Translations under genes and position numbers: made by a program
Shown here: positions 53,407 through 62,677 of the stretch, piece by piece
Numbering within the stretch: the first letter of the stretch is position 1
Layout: each line of letters begins with the position of its first letter
Notes under the pieces: model-generated
What the model saw: the letters and a program-made list of their open reading frames with translations, nothing else
Database searches by the model: none
Told to the model about the DNA's origin: nothing
Origin: Flavobacteriales bacterium
GTDB lineage: Bacteria > Bacteroidota > Bacteroidia > CAIKAF01
NCBI GenBank assembly: GCA_025055635.1
Contig: JANWWQ010000003.1
Coordinates: 36,352 to 100,351, forward strand
Direction: 5' to 3'
Length of the DNA: 64,000 nt

Positions 53407-54734
53407 CTCTTAGCTTCAAAATAATAAGAAGGAAGCGGTTTTTGAAGGCTCTCTAAAAAATTGACCAATAGTGAATAAAGGCGGGGGCAGTTTTGCCAGG
53501 GCAATCGCTCCGCCGTATCAAGCACGTCATGGTAAGCAATGCCTTCCCCATTAGCATATAGGAATATGGCTGGTACCTGCAATTGAGTGAAAAAATAATG
53601 GTCGCTGTTGGGAGCATTAGACCGCAGATCAACCTTTTCTAGTAAATTATAAGTCCGATTCAAACTGTCTATTAAGGCAGAAAGGTGCGGCAATTCTCTG
53701 CCATTCACAAGTGTGACGCCTTTTTCAGCCCCTCCCATCAGATCTAAGTTCAAAAGAAACCGGATACGGGGCAGCACGGGCCGATACTTATGGATGAATT
53801 GCCAGGAGCCTTCTAAGCCAATTTCTTCCGCTCCAAAACCGATGAAAAGCAGGCTGTAATGGGGGGGCGGCTGAGAGGCCACATACCGGGCCAAGGCCAT
53901 CATCATGGCGGTGCCAGAGGCATTATCATGGGCCCCTCCATACAAGGCCTCCCGGCCCAACATCCCCAAATGGTCCAAATGGGCTGTGATTACTATAAAT
54001 GTATCGGGCACCTGACCAGGCCAGTAGGCCAGGGAATTAGCACAGGGCACCTCAGAGTGAGTCTCAGCCCTCACATGCACAGTGAGAAACCTGGGAATTT
54101 TAACCACTTTATGGGCTGCTCGGGGGTGGATAGTAGCCACAAAAGAGGGCTGCGATGCCCTGGCGGGATACCATGCCTCCTGTTTCGCGGCTAGGCGTAC
54201 CACCGGCCAACCGGCTTTAACCACCGAATCTTGCAGGTGCGCAAGCTGTTTTCGCCATGAGTCGTCGGGAGCATTCAGATAATCTAAAAATACGGCATCA
54301 CGGCCCTTTCTTAATCGGGGAAGGCCACGATGAGCTCTTATCGGACGGAGGCGGAACCGTCCTTTGAGCGATTGGGATTCGGGCTGTACATGAAAATCCA
54401 GGCCTGGTATTAGGCGCACCTTTCCCCACCACAGCTCCACGGTATCTGGAAATGTGTGTACAGCTACAGAGAAGGTTTGAAGGTAATCCGATGCGAAAGG
54501 CGGCCTTTTCAAACCCCATGCCGCTAAGCTATCGGCCACGGCCCGAGCCGCTTTCCACATCCCCTCTTGCACATAGCCCCTTCCAAAAAAGGCGGGCGAT
54601 GCAAGCAGGGTAATCATCCGCTTTTGCCAGGAACACAAAGAATCGGCTTCCGGACGGATCTGCCCCCACAACCGTTCCTGCCATTCCAAGTTCTGAACAA
54701 AGTAAAGGAACCAAACGTACGTGAGAGCCCGCAT
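53397..54734 (-). CDS. Exported M28-family zinc aminopeptidase
   Basis: This 445-residue M28 peptidase has an N-terminal hydrophobic segment (LTYVWFLYFVQ) that may be a signal or anchor. Zinc and catalytic residues are visible: VITAHLDHLGML, YGGAHDNASGTAMMMALA, GFGAEEIGLEGSW, LLNLDLMGGA and the last zinc ligand in GEGIAYHDVLDTAERL. It probably trims peptides in the periplasm or at the surface. The start is ATG 54734, since the track's TTG start lies in the preceding thioredoxin gene, which ends 37 bases upstream. Confidence 0.9.
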   Translation of the reverse strand: MRALTYVWFLYFVQNLEWQERLWGQIRPEADSLCSWQKRMITLLASPAFFGRGYVQEGMWKAARAVADSLAAWGLKRPPFASDYLQTFSVAVHTFPDTVELWWGKVRLIPGLDFHVQPESQSLKGRFRLRPIRAHRGLPRLRKGRDAVFLDYLNAPDDSWRKQLAHLQDSVVKAGWPVVRLAAKQEAWYPARASQPSFVATIHPRAAHKVVKIPRFLTVHVRAETHSEVPCANSLAYWPGQVPDTFIVITAHLDHLGMLGREALYGGAHDNASGTAMMMALARYVASQPPPHYSLLFIGFGAEEIGLEGSWQFIHKYRPVLPRIRFLLNLDLMGGAEKGVTLVNGRELPHLSALIDSLNRTYNLLEKVDLRSNAPNSDHYFFTQLQVPAIFLYANGEGIAYHDVLDTAERLPWQNCPRLYSLLVNFLESLQKPLPSYYFEAKSQK

Positions 54735-54771
54735 GAGCAGGCTAAAATACCAATAAAGGTTAGGAGGGAGC

Positions 54772-55248
54772 TTATTTCCCTTTGGCCAATGCAAGAGCCT
54801 TGCGCCCCTCTGCCACCAGCATCATGGCGTCGTGATAGCCTAAGATGCGGTGCACCACTTCCCCCGAGCCGTTCAGAAAAAGGAGCGTGGGATAAGCCCT
54901 TACGCCATATTTCATGGCTACTGATGGCCCTTCGCCGCGTTCCATATCAATTTTCATATTCACAAAATTTTCATTGAAAAATTTACCCGCTTCCGGGTCG
55001 CGGAAAGGACCATAATTCATCATTTTACAGGGGCCACACCATGTGGTGTACGCATCCAAAAAAAGCAACTTCTTGGTTTTTTGAGCTTCCTTAAGGCCAG
55101 CGTCTAGCGTACCCTCAAAAAATTTGAAAGTATAAGGAGAAGAGCTTGAACCACTGGGGCCGGGGCTCTGCGCACCCGTGCGAAGAACGCCTCCTACAAA
55201 AAATACTATGGCTAATAAACTTAAATAAAATTTCCCCATGCGCAGCAT
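54772..55248 (-). CDS. Exported thioredoxin-like protein
   Basis: This 158-residue protein has a signal peptide (FYLSLLAIVFFVGGVLRTGAQ) and a thioredoxin domain with DAYTTWCGPCKMMN, KIDMERGEGPSVAMKYGVRA and the cis-proline segment AYPTLLFLNGSG. It is a likely periplasmic disulfide reductase or chaperone. I take the ATG that opens the signal peptide; the track starts 25 codons further up. It is followed on the same strand by the M28 peptidase gene. Confidence 0.9.
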   Translation of the reverse strand: MLRMGKFYLSLLAIVFFVGGVLRTGAQSPGPSGSSSSPYTFKFFEGTLDAGLKEAQKTKKLLFLDAYTTWCGPCKMMNYGPFRDPEAGKFFNENFVNMKIDMERGEGPSVAMKYGVRAYPTLLFLNGSGEVVHRILGYHDAMMLVAEGRKALALAKGK

Positions 55249-55413
55249 TGTTTTTAAATGTGCTAATTCCGTGCCAAAATGAAGGGCAGGGGAGCGCCGG
55301 ACACCCCCTCTTTTATGATTCACTTTCTAGGGGTTCCCTCCTAAGCAGGAACCCATGTAAAAGGGCTTTCCTTTTGGTTTAAAAGCCCCTTGCTGCCTAC
55401 CTTTAACCTCGTC

Positions 55414-56952
55414 ATGTTGGTGAAAGCTTTTGGGGGAGCCGTGTTTGGCATAGATGCCCTGGTGATCACGGTAGAAGTGAACACAGCCCCTGGGGCCAAA
55501 TTTTACATGGTGGGCTTGCCGGACAATGCGGTTAAGGAAAGTCAGCAACGCGTGGAGGCCGCCCTCCGCAACAACGGTTTCAAAGTACCGGGTCAGAGAA
55601 TCACCGTGAATCTGGCTCCCGCGGACATCCGTAAGGAAGGGTCTTCGTACGATTTGCCAATTGCCATTGGTATTCTGGCGGCCTCCGAACAGATACGGCC
55701 CTCCTTCCTGGATAAATATCTCATTCTGGGCGAACTGTCGCTGGATGGAAGCATCCAGCCTATTCGCGGGGCTCTTCCCGTGGCCTTTCGGGCCCGTGCA
55801 GAGGGGTTTGAGGGCCTCATTGTGCCGGAAGTCAACGCCCGCGAAGCGGCCGTGGTACAGGAGATTAAGGTGTATGGCATCCGTACCCTGCGCCAGGCCA
55901 TAGAAATTCTGGAAGGGCACTCCCGTCTAAGCCCCGTACAGGTGGCTCCTGAAGAGTTGCTCAACCACGCGCCCTCTGAGGGCGAACCGGACTTTGCCGA
56001 TGTGCGCGGCCAGGAAAACATCAAACGGGCCTTGGAGATTGCCGCCGCCGGCGGGCATAACGTCATTTTAGTGGGGCCTCCAGGTGCGGGTAAAACCATG
56101 CTGGCCCGGCGGCTCCCCGGTATCTTGCCGCCCCTCACTCTGGAGGAAGCCATTGAAACCACCATGATCCACTCCGTGGCCGGAAAGCTCAGCCCTTCCG
56201 AAACGCTCATCACCCGACGGCCTTTCCGTTCACCCCATCACACCATCAGCGATGTGGCATTGGTGGGCGGCGGCTCTTTTCCCCGCCCCGGTGAAATTTC
56301 TTTAGCTCACAATGGGGTCCTTTTTCTGGATGAGCTGCCGGAATTCAAACGCCAGGTGTTGGAAGTATTGCGCCAACCCATGGAAGACCGTGTGGTCACC
56401 ATCTCCCGCTCCCGGTTCACCGTGGAGTTTCCGGCCAGTTTCATGCTCGTGGCCAGCATGAATCCTTGCCCTTGTGGCAACTTCAATCATCCGGAAAAGG
56501 AATGCACCTGCCCCCCCGGCACTGTTGCTAAATACCTGAACCGGATTAGTGGCCCCTTGCTGGACCGGATAGACCTCCACGTGGAAGTGACGCCCGTGCC
56601 ATTTAACCGCCTCAGCGAAGGACGGGCGCCGGAGAGTTCCGCCACCATCCGCCAGAGAGTGGTCCGCGCAAGGCAACGCCAGGCTGAGCGATTCCGGAGC
56701 ATCCCCAATGTTTTTTGTAACGCTCAGATGAACACCCGCCTGCTGCGCGAGGTATGCCGCATTCCTCCGGAGGCCCAGAACCTGTTGCGTCAGGCCATGG
56801 AACGCCTGGGTTTATCGGCCCGTGCCTACGACCGTATCCTCAAAGTGGCCCGGACCGTGGCCGATCTGGATAATTCTCCAGAAATCCTCACCCACCACGT
56901 GGCCGAAGCCATTCAGTACCGTACCCTGGATAGGGAGCTCTGGAGGCGCTGA
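55414..56952 (+). CDS. comM: YifB/ComM-family Mg-chelatase-like AAA ATPase
   Basis: ComM/YifB is a hexameric helicase that aids branch migration during integration of incoming DNA. The 512 residues show the N-terminal ChlI domain ([49 protein letters not shown]), Walker [21 protein letters not shown], Walker [22 protein letters not shown] and the C-terminal zinc-like cysteines [17 protein letters not shown] box lies eight bases before the ATG. The track starts eight codons earlier; ATG 55414 gives the canonical ML(V)K start. Confidence 0.94.
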   Translation: MLVKAFGGAVFGIDALVITVEVNTAPGAKFYMVGLPDNAVKESQQRVEAALRNNGFKVPGQRITVNLAPADIRKEGSSYDLPIAIGILAASEQIRPSFLDKYLILGELSLDGSIQPIRGALPVAFRARAEGFEGLIVPEVNAREAAVVQEIKVYGIRTLRQAIEILEGHSRLSPVQVAPEELLNHAPSEGEPDFADVRGQENIKRALEIAAAGGHNVILVGPPGAGKTMLARRLPGILPPLTLEEAIETTMIHSVAGKLSPSETLITRRPFRSPHHTISDVALVGGGSFPRPGEISLAHNGVLFLDELPEFKRQVLEVLRQPMEDRVVTISRSRFTVEFPASFMLVASMNPCPCGNFNHPEKECTCPPGTVAKYLNRISGPLLDRIDLHVEVTPVPFNRLSEGRAPESSATIRQRVVRARQRQAERFRSIPNVFCNAQMNTRLLREVCRIPPEAQNLLRQAMERLGLSARAYDRILKVARTVADLDNSPEILTHHVAEAIQYRTLDRELWRR

Positions 56953-57337
56953 GCAAGCCAAACCGCAATTTTTTATCCTCTCCCCAGGCCACCGATTAAA
57001 ATTCCCGGGTGCACCTACACCACGACCCGCATAAGCCTCCTCTCCCCATACCCCATTATCCTTTTCTCCTTCACACAGAATTTTGGGGTTGCTGCCCATG
57101 ATGAGCGGAGGAAGAAGTTCTGGAATTCTCTCTTATTTTTTTAAGCCGCAGGATGAGGAAGTTTGGGGCATGGGATTTCACCACATTGTCAAGGCTGGCT
57201 ATACTTCCCTCAAGAAATTTTTAGAGGATAAGTTAATGAAAGAAAGATCTTTTAACTGAAATTCTGGTCCTTAAAAATTTAATTAAAAAATCTTTCTTGG
57301 CAACGATGAGAGTTTTTCCTAATTAGATTGGCAGCTT
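56953..57337. other. Intergenic region with one possible small gene
   Basis: This region follows comM and precedes the 3' end of the glycine-rich gene. It holds the 53-codon ORF described next and an AT-rich tail (57240-57320). No hairpin terminator or repeat was seen. Confidence 0.5.
57098..57259 (+). CDS. Possible small protein of 53 residues (below ORF-track cutoff)
   Basis: An uninterrupted frame ATG ATG AGC ... TGA encodes a peptide with mixed composition: MMSGGRSSGILSYFFKPQDE, then VWGMGFHHIVKAGYTSLKKF and a charged end LEDKLMKERSFN. GAATTTTG, one mismatch from a -7 box, lies about 13 bases upstream. I recognise no family. It could be a genuine small protein, a remnant of a longer gene, or chance; the non-repetitive, amphipathic sequence is the only reason to list it. 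Confidence 0.25.
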   Translation: MMSGGRSSGILSYFFKPQDEEVWGMGFHHIVKAGYTSLKKFLEDKLMKERSFN

Positions 57338-58327
57338 TTATCTAACCACAGAGGAGATGACCACCCTCCCCGGAGCACCATTCCCTCCATTACAAGTTGC
57401 AACAAAACTATACCCTCCAGCCCCCCCTCCTCCGGGAGCTACTCCATTACCGCCCGGGCAGGTCTGCGCTGTACTTCCCGTGTTTAAAGTTTGTCCGGCA
57501 TTGCCTCCCCTGGAAGCGTTAGTCCCATCTCCTGAAAATCCTGTCTGTCCCGCAACGTTTATTTGTCCAAATCCTGTACCGCCCACACCGCCTGATCCTA
57601 CGCTACAGCAGTTAATACCCACTCCTCCACCACCCCCCCCTGAAGCGGAAATGATAAGGACAGAGCCTAAACCAAATGAAGACATACCACCCGGAGAGCC
57701 AGGAGATGCGCTGGTTGAGGTTGCAGTACCCCCCGCACCGCCTGCTCCCACGGAGACTGTATAAGAAAGATTTTTATTTAAATAATAAACGCCTTCCGCA
57801 TATCCCCCGCCTCCTCCGCCACCACCCTCGTAACCAGCGCTTGCGTAAGTCGAGCCGTAGCTTCCTCCGCCTCCGCCGCCTCCTCCCCACACCTGAATTT
57901 TAAAAAAACCCGTACAGGGGGGCTGAAAGTTGGAGGTGCCTGGCGTGTTAAAAGTAAAGCTGGTAGAAGAGATCAAATCATTTATGTCCTTAGCCACGGA
58001 CTCAATTTTCCACACCTTGCCCGCAGGGACCACGGCCGGTGTGGAGCTGGCGTTGGTTACATTCCGTACCTGAGAAAATTCCAGATCGTTGGTGCTGGTG
58101 GGCGTAAACTCAATCACGGAGATGCTTTTCACGCCCGAGCCAATGGCCAGGCTTTGTCCTTCCCGAAGCCAGTAGGGTAAATTGATACCATAGATATCAC
58201 TGGTACCCACCACCAATTCATTACCATCAATGTAAATGGTGGGAAAGCATTGGGCCGTCGCGCTTTTGTTTTGGATATGCAGGAGGCCACCAATCCACAC
58301 TACTAGGTAAAATTTTTTCATGTTCAT
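57338..58327 (-). CDS. Secreted glycine-rich protein
   Basis: This 329-residue protein has a signal peptide (FYLVVWIGGLLHIQNKSATAQ), an N-terminal beta-rich part of about 110 residues, then a glycine-rich domain (from about 140) with GGGGGGGGSYGS, YEGGGGGGGGYAEG and CPGGNGVAPGGGGAGGYSF. The end, GNGAPGRVVISS, is typical of glycine-rich phage/surface proteins. No T9SS sorting domain was seen. The Pro-rich plus-strand ORF at 57357-57764 is its antisense shadow. The ATG lies 22 bases after the stop of the broken gene at 58350-58760, suggesting one two-gene unit. Confidence 0.75.
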   Translation of the reverse strand: MNMKKFYLVVWIGGLLHIQNKSATAQCFPTIYIDGNELVVGTSDIYGINLPYWLREGQSLAIGSGVKSISVIEFTPTSTNDLEFSQVRNVTNASSTPAVVPAGKVWKIESVAKDINDLISSTSFTFNTPGTSNFQPPCTGFFKIQVWGGGGGGGGSYGSTYASAGYEGGGGGGGGYAEGVYYLNKNLSYTVSVGAGGAGGTATSTSASPGSPGGMSSFGLGSVLIISASGGGGGGVGINCCSVGSGGVGGTGFGQINVAGQTGFSGDGTNASRGGNAGQTLNTGSTAQTCPGGNGVAPGGGGAGGYSFVATCNGGNGAPGRVVISSVVR

Positions 58328-58349
58328 AGTTTTATCGTTTAATTTTCAT

Positions 58350-58760
58350 CTAAAATCCATCACAGGTATAGCAGTTCGCATTCCTTTTGGGGGTGCCACT
58401 GCCTCCTCCGCCACCCGTTCCCGTGCTCAGGCGCTCCCACTTGGTGCCATCCTAATAGTAGAAACCCTCCGGGGTCAATCCCCCGGACCCCGTATTCCAA
58501 ACCAGAAGCGATTTGGAGGGGGCAGGAATGGTAGTGGCGTCCGTTGCGGAACTCAAGGCCACCCGCGGAAATAAAATCCCTCGCGTATCTCCTCCGGTAT
58601 TCGGATTACCGCTACCCACCTCTAAAAGGGCCGAAGGATGGGCAGAACTCCCCGTCGTATTGATGGCCACATTTTGAGAATGGCCACGTAAAGCAAATAA
58701 TAAGAAAATAATTAGATTAAATAAATATACTTGATAATTAACATTTAATCGCTTACTCAT
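58350..58760 (-). pseudogene. Short secreted protein gene interrupted by an in-frame TAG
   Basis: The frame opens with a signal peptide (VYLFNLIIFLLFALRGHSQ) and NVAINTTGSSAHPSALLEVG, GILFPRVALSS and SKSLLVWNTGSGGLTPEGFYY, a layout common in Bacteroidota surface proteins, where the next residues are usually W-D-G-T. Here the codon is TAG (58452-58454). The same frame continues without further damage as DGTKWERLSTGTGGGGSGTP to NCYTCDGF and a TAG at 58350. A single TGG-to-TAG change therefore explains the break. It is a recent nonsense mutation, a sequencing error, or a read-through site. Without the stop it would be 136 residues. Confidence 0.75.
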
Positions 58761-59423
58761 AATTTTAATTTCGCTATTTGTGAAATACAGCTAAAAATCT
58801 GGGCTTAAAGCTAAATAGTTTTCTTTATCTTTTCGGAGAAAACCAGTTAAATTTATTTTAACTTTTTGTTTCTAATATGTTATACCTTTTTAAATAAAGA
58901 AATGTTATTATAACTTAATTATTTTTTAATCACTGAAGAGGTTATTTATAGCATCATCCCTCTTGACATCCGAATCCTTAAGAAAATTTCTTAAATAAAT
59001 AAAATTTCTCACCTGCTCCAGCAGGCATTTAAGGGGATTCCTGGAACTACTGTAAAATATTTTTAGAACTTGAGACGAATTATCTTCCCTTCAATCAGGA
59101 TGGAAGCGATATACGATCCCCACAAAACGTTGACCTTCAAGGGGAAGTTGGAGGGAAATAACGGGGGACAAAAAAAAATTTTATAAATAATTTATCTAAA
59201 TTAAAATGTTTTTTGCATAATCCTAATAATTAAATAAAGCGAATGACGGAAGGAAAAAAATTCTCACCTAAAACAGGGGCTTTTTACGTGGCTAGAGAAT
59301 TCGGGCTGCTTGGCCATCCTACACGCTCTCTTCGTCCTTGTGAATCGCCCGCGCAACGGTAGGCGAAGCCACGGTGACCTTAAACTATCCGTCTCCGCTC
59401 CCTACGCTCCCACCCCCACACCT
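58761..59423. other. 663-base intergenic region, AT-rich then GC-rich
   Basis: 58761-59270 is very AT-rich and should hold the promoter of the broken gene; no perfect TAnnTTTG box was identified on the minus strand. 59280-59423 is much richer in G+C, does not form a clear frame, and lies directly downstream of the lipoprotein HmuY stop. A 28-codon plus-strand frame at 59100-59186 has no support. No RNA gene was recognised. Confidence 0.5.
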
Positions 59424-60446
59424 TCAGAATTGCGAATACTGAAAAGTGGGATAACCCCTTTCGCCCGCGCTATTTGTGAAGCCTATGAAGCGCCATTTAT
59501 AGTAGTGGCCCTGGGCAGTCCGAATCAAATACACGTAATGCGCTCGGACGATGTAAGCGCCCAAGCTGCTTACATACGATTTCCAATTGTAGCCGATGGC
59601 ATCCCACAAGGAGGAGTAGGATGCTTCCAAGGCATCCATATAATCCAGGGCTTCAAAAGCGCTTACCGTGTCCCGGGCTACCTGAGTACCGGCGGGGTTT
59701 ATCAAGACGCCATTCACCGAGTACCACTCAAACTGCGTGGAGCTTCCTTCGTAATACACCCGTGTGGTGTATTGGGTGAAGACCAAGTCCCAATCAGCCG
59801 CCGGAGGCTCGGCCAGCACATAGTGAGCCCCACCCTGAAAAGATAAGTGGACAAAGTTATACTCTGCCCGGCGGGGCAGCGTCAGGGTATCCGCTGTTCC
59901 ATCGGGGTATAGAGCACAAGCCACCTTATAGTATTGTGTGTTGGCTTCCAAAAGTTGGAAGTAAGCGAACCCCAGGGCATCCCCCTCGGGCGAAAAGCCT
60001 AGGTCCACTAAATAAATTTCCGAAGGCACGCTCATGCCGGGCCCAATTTGACCAAAGGCTGTACTATCGGGGTGGCCCGTGCTTTCGTCGTAACGCCAAT
60101 CTAAGGAAGGATTTCCGGGATCCGCGGGCAGAGCGTCCCATGATCCATGACCCAACCGGGCCATACGCATCTTTTTGGAGCTGTTCAGGCGGATACCGAA
60201 TCGGCCAGGCCGGCTGTCAAAGGCCAAATCCCATAGACCCCGGTCAGCCTCCTTCACAAAGGTGTTCGTCTCCAGGTCAAACCATAGCTGACGGGCATAC
60301 AAAGGGCCTAGAGCAGCCACATTTTCATTTACCCCGCCGGGCGACTGATAGGGCGGCCGGGGCTCATCTTTTTTGAAGCATCCAGTTAAGAAAATGCCTA
60401 CCAGACCGCTGAGCCAGATGCCTCCTCCGCCACACTTGCGCATCAT
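59424..60446 (-). CDS. HmuY-like heme-binding lipoprotein
   Basis: This 340-residue predicted lipoprotein (GLVGIFLTGCFKKDEP) belongs to the HmuY family, hemophore-like proteins that hand heme to a TonB-dependent receptor. Family features: an opening WDLAFDSRPGRFGIRLNS, a middle DWDLVFTQYTTRVYYEG, then GVLINPAGTQVARDT, WDAIGYNWKSYVSSLGAYIV and the ending YYKWRFIGFTNSAGERGYPT. The start is ATG 60446, which overlaps the receptor stop as ATGA; the track's extra 61 residues are read-through into the receptor gene. It has no T9SS sorting domain, unlike the paralog at 62674. Confidence 0.85.
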   Translation of the reverse strand: MMRKCGGGGIWLSGLVGIFLTGCFKKDEPRPPYQSPGGVNENVAALGPLYARQLWFDLETNTFVKEADRGLWDLAFDSRPGRFGIRLNSSKKMRMARLGHGSWDALPADPGNPSLDWRYDESTGHPDSTAFGQIGPGMSVPSEIYLVDLGFSPEGDALGFAYFQLLEANTQYYKVACALYPDGTADTLTLPRRAEYNFVHLSFQGGAHYVLAEPPAADWDLVFTQYTTRVYYEGSSTQFEWYSVNGVLINPAGTQVARDTVSAFEALDYMDALEASYSSLWDAIGYNWKSYVSSLGAYIVRAHYVYLIRTAQGHYYKWRFIGFTNSAGERGYPTFQYSQF

Positions 60447-62677
60447 GGGGATTTTTTCAAATTTTGAGACCATTGCACGCTGAGGGAGATACCCAGTGTA
60501 CGCCCCCAGAGGACAGGGGTGGTGCCCGCTCCTGATTGATGGGCACCAGGATTGGCTTGAGAAAAAATCACTTGAGTCACATTCAGCAGATTTTTCCCAA
60601 AGAAACCCACCTTGATCAAATCTTTCCAAAATGATTTCATAACACTCACATCCACCTGGTGGTATGCCCCCAGATGACTCAAGGTCACAGCCGTATCACC
60701 GAGAGCTACGTACACCTGTTGGATACCATTGTACTTATAAAAGGCGCTGGCGGTAATCCCCATGCGACTGAAATGATAGGAAAAGTTGAAGCGGCCCTCG
60801 GGGGTCGCTATAAATGGGGTATAGGGGCCTGGGGCTGTAGCCCTCGTAGCCATCCAGGTCAGAGCATAGCCCGGCTCCAGCCGCAGCCCTTTCCATTGTA
60901 GCTCCAGTGAGGTTGAAAATCCTACCGAACGAAAGCCTTCCACATTCTGGTAGGTGAACAAGGGGACATCCTGTACCGCCGGCAACCCCACTAGTACTAT
61001 TCTTTGATCAATCTGCAAGGCGAAGGCTTGCACGGTGGCATGGACTCCGTAATTTTTTGTGTTGCGGCGTACTTCTGCGCCCCAGGATAAGTGATGGCTG
61101 GTTTCGGGTCGCAACTCCCGATTGCCCCGAATGTTGTGATTAATATCTACAAACTCAAAATATAATTCCTTAAGATCAGGAGCCCGAAAACCCCGAGCAT
61201 AACCCAGGCGCAACAAAAGGTAGTCGGTCGGCTTGACCACTAGGGCTATCGAGGGGGCAGGCACTGTGGGAAAAGCCGAATTCCAGGAAGCCCGCCATCC
61301 ACCTTGGATATGAAGCCAAGTCCACGGTTTGAGATCCGCCGTCAGGAAGCCTGCCGCATCCCACTGCGATGGATGGGATGGATTCAACTTATTACCTTGG
61401 GCCCACTCGTAGCGCACATCCCACCCGGCCAGTAATTCCAAGGTACCCCTAAGGGCGGAATACCCATACCAGGTGCGTTGCATGGCCAGCCCAAATCGGT
61501 CCACTGTTTGACTCAGCAGGTTTTGTTCCATCCGCATCAGATCCTTGTAGTAAGTATCCCGCCGCCGGTCAAAACCATGACATGAGCTTGTCCATTGAAG
61601 GCGGTGCCGGCTTGAAAAGTTCCACCGGCCCTGTACAGCAGCATGCACCCGATGGGTGTAGATCCATTCATCGTAGGCATGAATATAGAATGGGGGTAAC
61701 AGGCGGCCATTATTTTGCAGCTTTTCGGAAAAAAAGGTCACCTCGGCACTCACTTGGCACCTCCGGCCAGAATATTCGGACCACAAGCCGCCGAAAGCCT
61801 GGCGCTTGGGTCGCCAACTTTGATAGCGGGCTTGAATGCCCGAGTCCGCCCCAAAGCCATCAAAAAAGTACCGCCCCCCCTGCGCCTTGAGTCGCCAGCG
61901 GTGCAAGTCCACAGCGGCCTGCCCCGCCACATTGTATTGCCCCACCGATTCATAATAGCCCTCGCCTCCCATAGTGAGGCGACCATATTCCGGCTTTTTC
62001 CGAATGATGTTCACTATGCCGCCCAAGGCATTGGAGCCGTAAAGCGTAGAAACCGGTCCTTTAATCACCTCAATACGTTCCACATCGTGCAACACAAACT
62101 GGGATAGGTCCAGCGCCCCGTTCAGTCGGCCGGTGACGGGCATACCATCCAGCAACACCTGAAGGTTTTCGGCACCCGTACCCAGCACGGAGGCTCGGGC
62201 CCCTAGGATGTTGTCCCGCAAGAGGCGGATGTTTAATTCATTACCAAGCACGTCGGCCAGATTTTGGGCGCCCTGCCTTTCCATCCGGCTGCGATTAATG
62301 ATGTCCACATGCCGCGCCGATTCCCATACGGATTTGTCTAAGAATTCGGACTGCACAATCACTTCAGGCAAGGCCTTGAAGACAGGTTGGAGGCGCAAAA
62401 CCATCGGAGAGTCCTTAAGTAATCCGTTAAAAGTTTGATAACCCACGTGGCTCACCTGCACGGAGCAGGGGGTGGCGCAGGCGCAACGGGCCCAACCCTG
62501 GCCGTCCGTGATGGCAAACACCTCTCTTTCTTTATGAAGACAGCGCACATGCGCTCCTGCCACAGGCCTGCCCGTGCTGTCAGTTACCCATAGTGCCACA
62601 TTCTGAGCCCATATCCCGGATAGGCCTCCCCATACAAAAGAGATGGAGATTTTTGATATCTTTTTAAAAGATATCAT
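60443..62677 (-). CDS. TonB-dependent heme receptor (HmuR-like)
   Basis: This 744-residue outer-membrane receptor has a signal peptide, a carboxypeptidase-like domain (VALWVTDSTGRPVAGAHVRC) and a plug (NLADVLGNELNIRLLRDNIL, LQVLLDGMPVTGRLNG, VERIEVIKGPVSTLYGSNAL). The 22-strand barrel contains a FRAP box followed by a histidine-containing loop (ARGFRAPDLKELYFEFVD, then NHNIRGNREL), the arrangement known from heme receptors. It lies between two HmuY-like genes with four-base overlaps on both sides. Heme as substrate is inferred from these features and the context. Confidence 0.88.
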   Translation of the reverse strand: MISFKKISKISISFVWGGLSGIWAQNVALWVTDSTGRPVAGAHVRCLHKEREVFAITDGQGWARCACATPCSVQVSHVGYQTFNGLLKDSPMVLRLQPVFKALPEVIVQSEFLDKSVWESARHVDIINRSRMERQGAQNLADVLGNELNIRLLRDNILGARASVLGTGAENLQVLLDGMPVTGRLNGALDLSQFVLHDVERIEVIKGPVSTLYGSNALGGIVNIIRKKPEYGRLTMGGEGYYESVGQYNVAGQAAVDLHRWRLKAQGGRYFFDGFGADSGIQARYQSWRPKRQAFGGLWSEYSGRRCQVSAEVTFFSEKLQNNGRLLPPFYIHAYDEWIYTHRVHAAVQGRWNFSSRHRLQWTSSCHGFDRRRDTYYKDLMRMEQNLLSQTVDRFGLAMQRTWYGYSALRGTLELLAGWDVRYEWAQGNKLNPSHPSQWDAAGFLTADLKPWTWLHIQGGWRASWNSAFPTVPAPSIALVVKPTDYLLLRLGYARGFRAPDLKELYFEFVDINHNIRGNRELRPETSHHLSWGAEVRRNTKNYGVHATVQAFALQIDQRIVLVGLPAVQDVPLFTYQNVEGFRSVGFSTSLELQWKGLRLEPGYALTWMATRATAPGPYTPFIATPEGRFNFSYHFSRMGITASAFYKYNGIQQVYVALGDTAVTLSHLGAYHQVDVSVMKSFWKDLIKVGFFGKNLLNVTQVIFSQANPGAHQSGAGTTPVLWGRTLGISLSVQWSQNLKKSP

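Noticed and set aside
55327-56213. Minus-strand ORFs of 197 and 206 residues
   Set aside because: They lie antisense within comM, whose chelatase and AAA motifs are unambiguous.
57357-57764. Plus-strand Pro-rich ORF of 135 residues
   Set aside because: It is the antisense of the glycine-rich codons of the minus-strand gene, which has a signal peptide and a non-repetitive N-terminal part.
59100-59186. 28-codon plus-strand ORF
   Set aside because: Short, ends in a poly-A stretch (Lys codons), no support.
59310-59846. Plus-strand ORF of 178 residues
   Set aside because: It runs mostly antisense to the HmuY-like lipoprotein gene and shows no recognisable domain; the minus-strand frame has clear family features.
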